DNA of 5,943 bases from Cyanobacteria bacterium UBA4641 (GTDB lineage: Bacteria; Cyanobacteriota; Vampirovibrionia; Gastranaerophilales; Gastranaerophilaceae). The notes under the pieces were generated by a model, which saw nothing but the letters and a program-made list of their open reading frames with translations, was not told where the DNA came from and searched no databases. The DNA lies in assembly GCA_002405805.1 (NCBI GenBank), contig DHMN01000041.1:22407-28349 (forward strand). Direction: 5' to 3'. Shown piece after piece: positions 4,819 to 5,943 of this stretch (position 1 is its first letter; each line of letters starts with the position of its first letter). The position numbers were made by a program, and so were the translations under genes.

Positions 4819-5105
4819 ATATTGAAGATATTAATACATGTAATTTCAAAAAATTGCGCTAATAACGCTTGATATTTTTTACAAAAATCTCTAAATCGCG
4901 TATATATATTGATTTTTGTTTGATTGTAACGAAATATTACGAATATAAAATCCAACGCTTGATTTTTATTTTTGTTGGGGATAACATAATAAATGTGCAG
5001 TGAATGCATTGCACCTTAGAAAATTTTATAAAACCAGATACTTAGAAAGTTATTTATCTAAAAACGAAAGTTTTATCAAGATTGAAAGAAAATAAAATTT
5101 ATCCC
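4819..5105. other. AT-rich intergenic region upstream of the rRNA promoter
   Basis: No gene is supported here. It holds a 10-bp direct repeat, AACGCTTGAT, at 4864-4873 and 4954-4963, 90 bp apart, each followed by T-rich DNA. It also holds a 20-bp near-palindrome at 4995-5014 (GTGCA arms against TGCAC, 16 of 20 positions symmetric). The A/T tracts between 5020 and 5100 could act as an upstream activating (UP-like) region for the rRNA promoter. A minus-strand open frame here has no ribosome-binding site or protein-like composition. Confidence 0.5.
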
Positions 5106-5133
5106 TTGACTTTAAAAGTTTAGGTGGTAAGAT
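5106..5133 (+). promoter_or_regulatory. rRNA operon promoter
   Basis: TTGACT (5106-5111, 5 of 6 to consensus) and TAAGAT (5128-5133) are separated by 16 bp. TGG directly before the -10 makes it an extended -10. Transcription should start near 5140, about 250 nt before the mature 16S. This is the only strong promoter-like pair in the region on this strand. Confidence 0.65.
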
Positions 5134-5139
5134 AGAAAA

Positions 5140-5388
5140 GCCGACAAGGTTCGGTGAAGGAAATAGTCGATAGCAAAGGGATGTATAATCAATAGCGTTG
5201 ACTCAAAGATATTCTTTGAACATTGAAAACAGAATAGCTGAAACGAAAGTTGTGACAAACAACAAACTTGTTAATTCAAAGCAAATGATTCAGAACAAAA
5301 GAACGCAAAGCGAAAGCTAGCGAAAAATAAATGAAGTCGAGCAGATTATTTAGTTAGCCCTAAATAATCGATGGACATAAACTTTCTG
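5140..5388 (+). other. rRNA leader with boxA-like site and processing hairpin
   Basis: The transcribed spacer before 16S. TATTCTTTGAACA at 5210-5222 resembles the boxA antitermination element of bacterial rRNA leaders (consensus around T-G-C-T-C-T-T-T-A-A-C-A in E. coli, T-T-C-T-T-T-G-A-A-A in Bacillus), which recruits Nus factors. GATTATTTAG (5344-5353) pairs perfectly with 5360-5369 across a 6-nt loop, a plausible structure next to the 16S 5' processing site. The distal arm of the usual long 16S-flanking stem would lie beyond the window. A short CCGA/TCGG hairpin at 5141-5154 sits at the predicted RNA start. Confidence 0.6.

Positions 5389-5943
<555 letters not shown>

Noticed and set aside
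4815..5009. 64-codon minus-strand open frame upstream of the orphan gene
   Set aside because: Composition is that of translated AT-rich spacer (I, N, F, Y, K), there is no Shine-Dalgarno, and it overlaps the tandem repeat and intergenic motifs.
5184..5203. TATAAT at 5184-5189 and TTGACT at 5198-5203 as extra rRNA promoters
   Set aside because: Neither has a partner box at 16-18 bp spacing. They lie inside the leader after the better-supported promoter.

Overview
The window looks like chromosomal DNA from a gut-type, AT-rich, non-photosynthetic relative of Cyanobacteria (Candidatus Melainabacteria, order Gastranaerophilales). Two things suggest this. The partial 16S rRNA has a cyanobacteria-like V3 region with a short variable stem. 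The prepilin-like protein has the N-terminus and the C-terminal tail (Y-N-G-I-A-C-x-Y-Y ... Y-F-K-N-L-P) that I associate with the large pilin-like families of that order. The assignment is from memory of these families and was not checked by a search.

Layout. Bases 1-241 carry no convincing gene but hold two dispersed-repeat-like elements rich in inverted repeats (about 7-89 and 101-241). At 272-439 on the minus strand is a 55-codon gene for an AbrB/MazE-type DNA-binding protein, with its stop codon inside the loop of its own terminator. It is divergent from a prepilin-like gene (546-1283, plus). The shared intergenic region has a good promoter for the pilin gene and a TACTTT/AAAGTA inverted repeat on the predicted transcription start. 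Convergent with the pilin gene and overlapping it by 17 bp is ribD (1267-2352, minus), for riboflavin biosynthesis. Its reductase domain contains an in-frame palindromic repeat related to the element at the start of the window. ribD is also the only protein gene here without a Shine-Dalgarno sequence and may be leaderless.

Divergent from ribD is a likely two-gene operon: a UPF0173-type metallo-beta-lactamase-fold hydrolase (2426-3091) and a glutathione-synthetase-like ATP-grasp ligase (3114-4103) whose active-site loop departs from the family pattern. A strong bidirectional terminator (4130-4163) separates it from a convergent 200-aa orphan protein (4182-4784, minus). After about 320 bp of AT-rich non-coding DNA comes an rRNA promoter (5106-5133), a leader of about 250 nt with a boxA-like site and a processing-type hairpin, and the first ~555 nt of 16S rRNA, which runs off the right edge.

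The genes are mostly housekeeping or unrelated to one another; I see no defence island, CRISPR array or integrated phage. The points most worth attention are the repeat family that has entered ribD as coding sequence, the altered glutathione-synthetase-like enzyme, and the AbrB-like mini-gene facing the pilin promoter.
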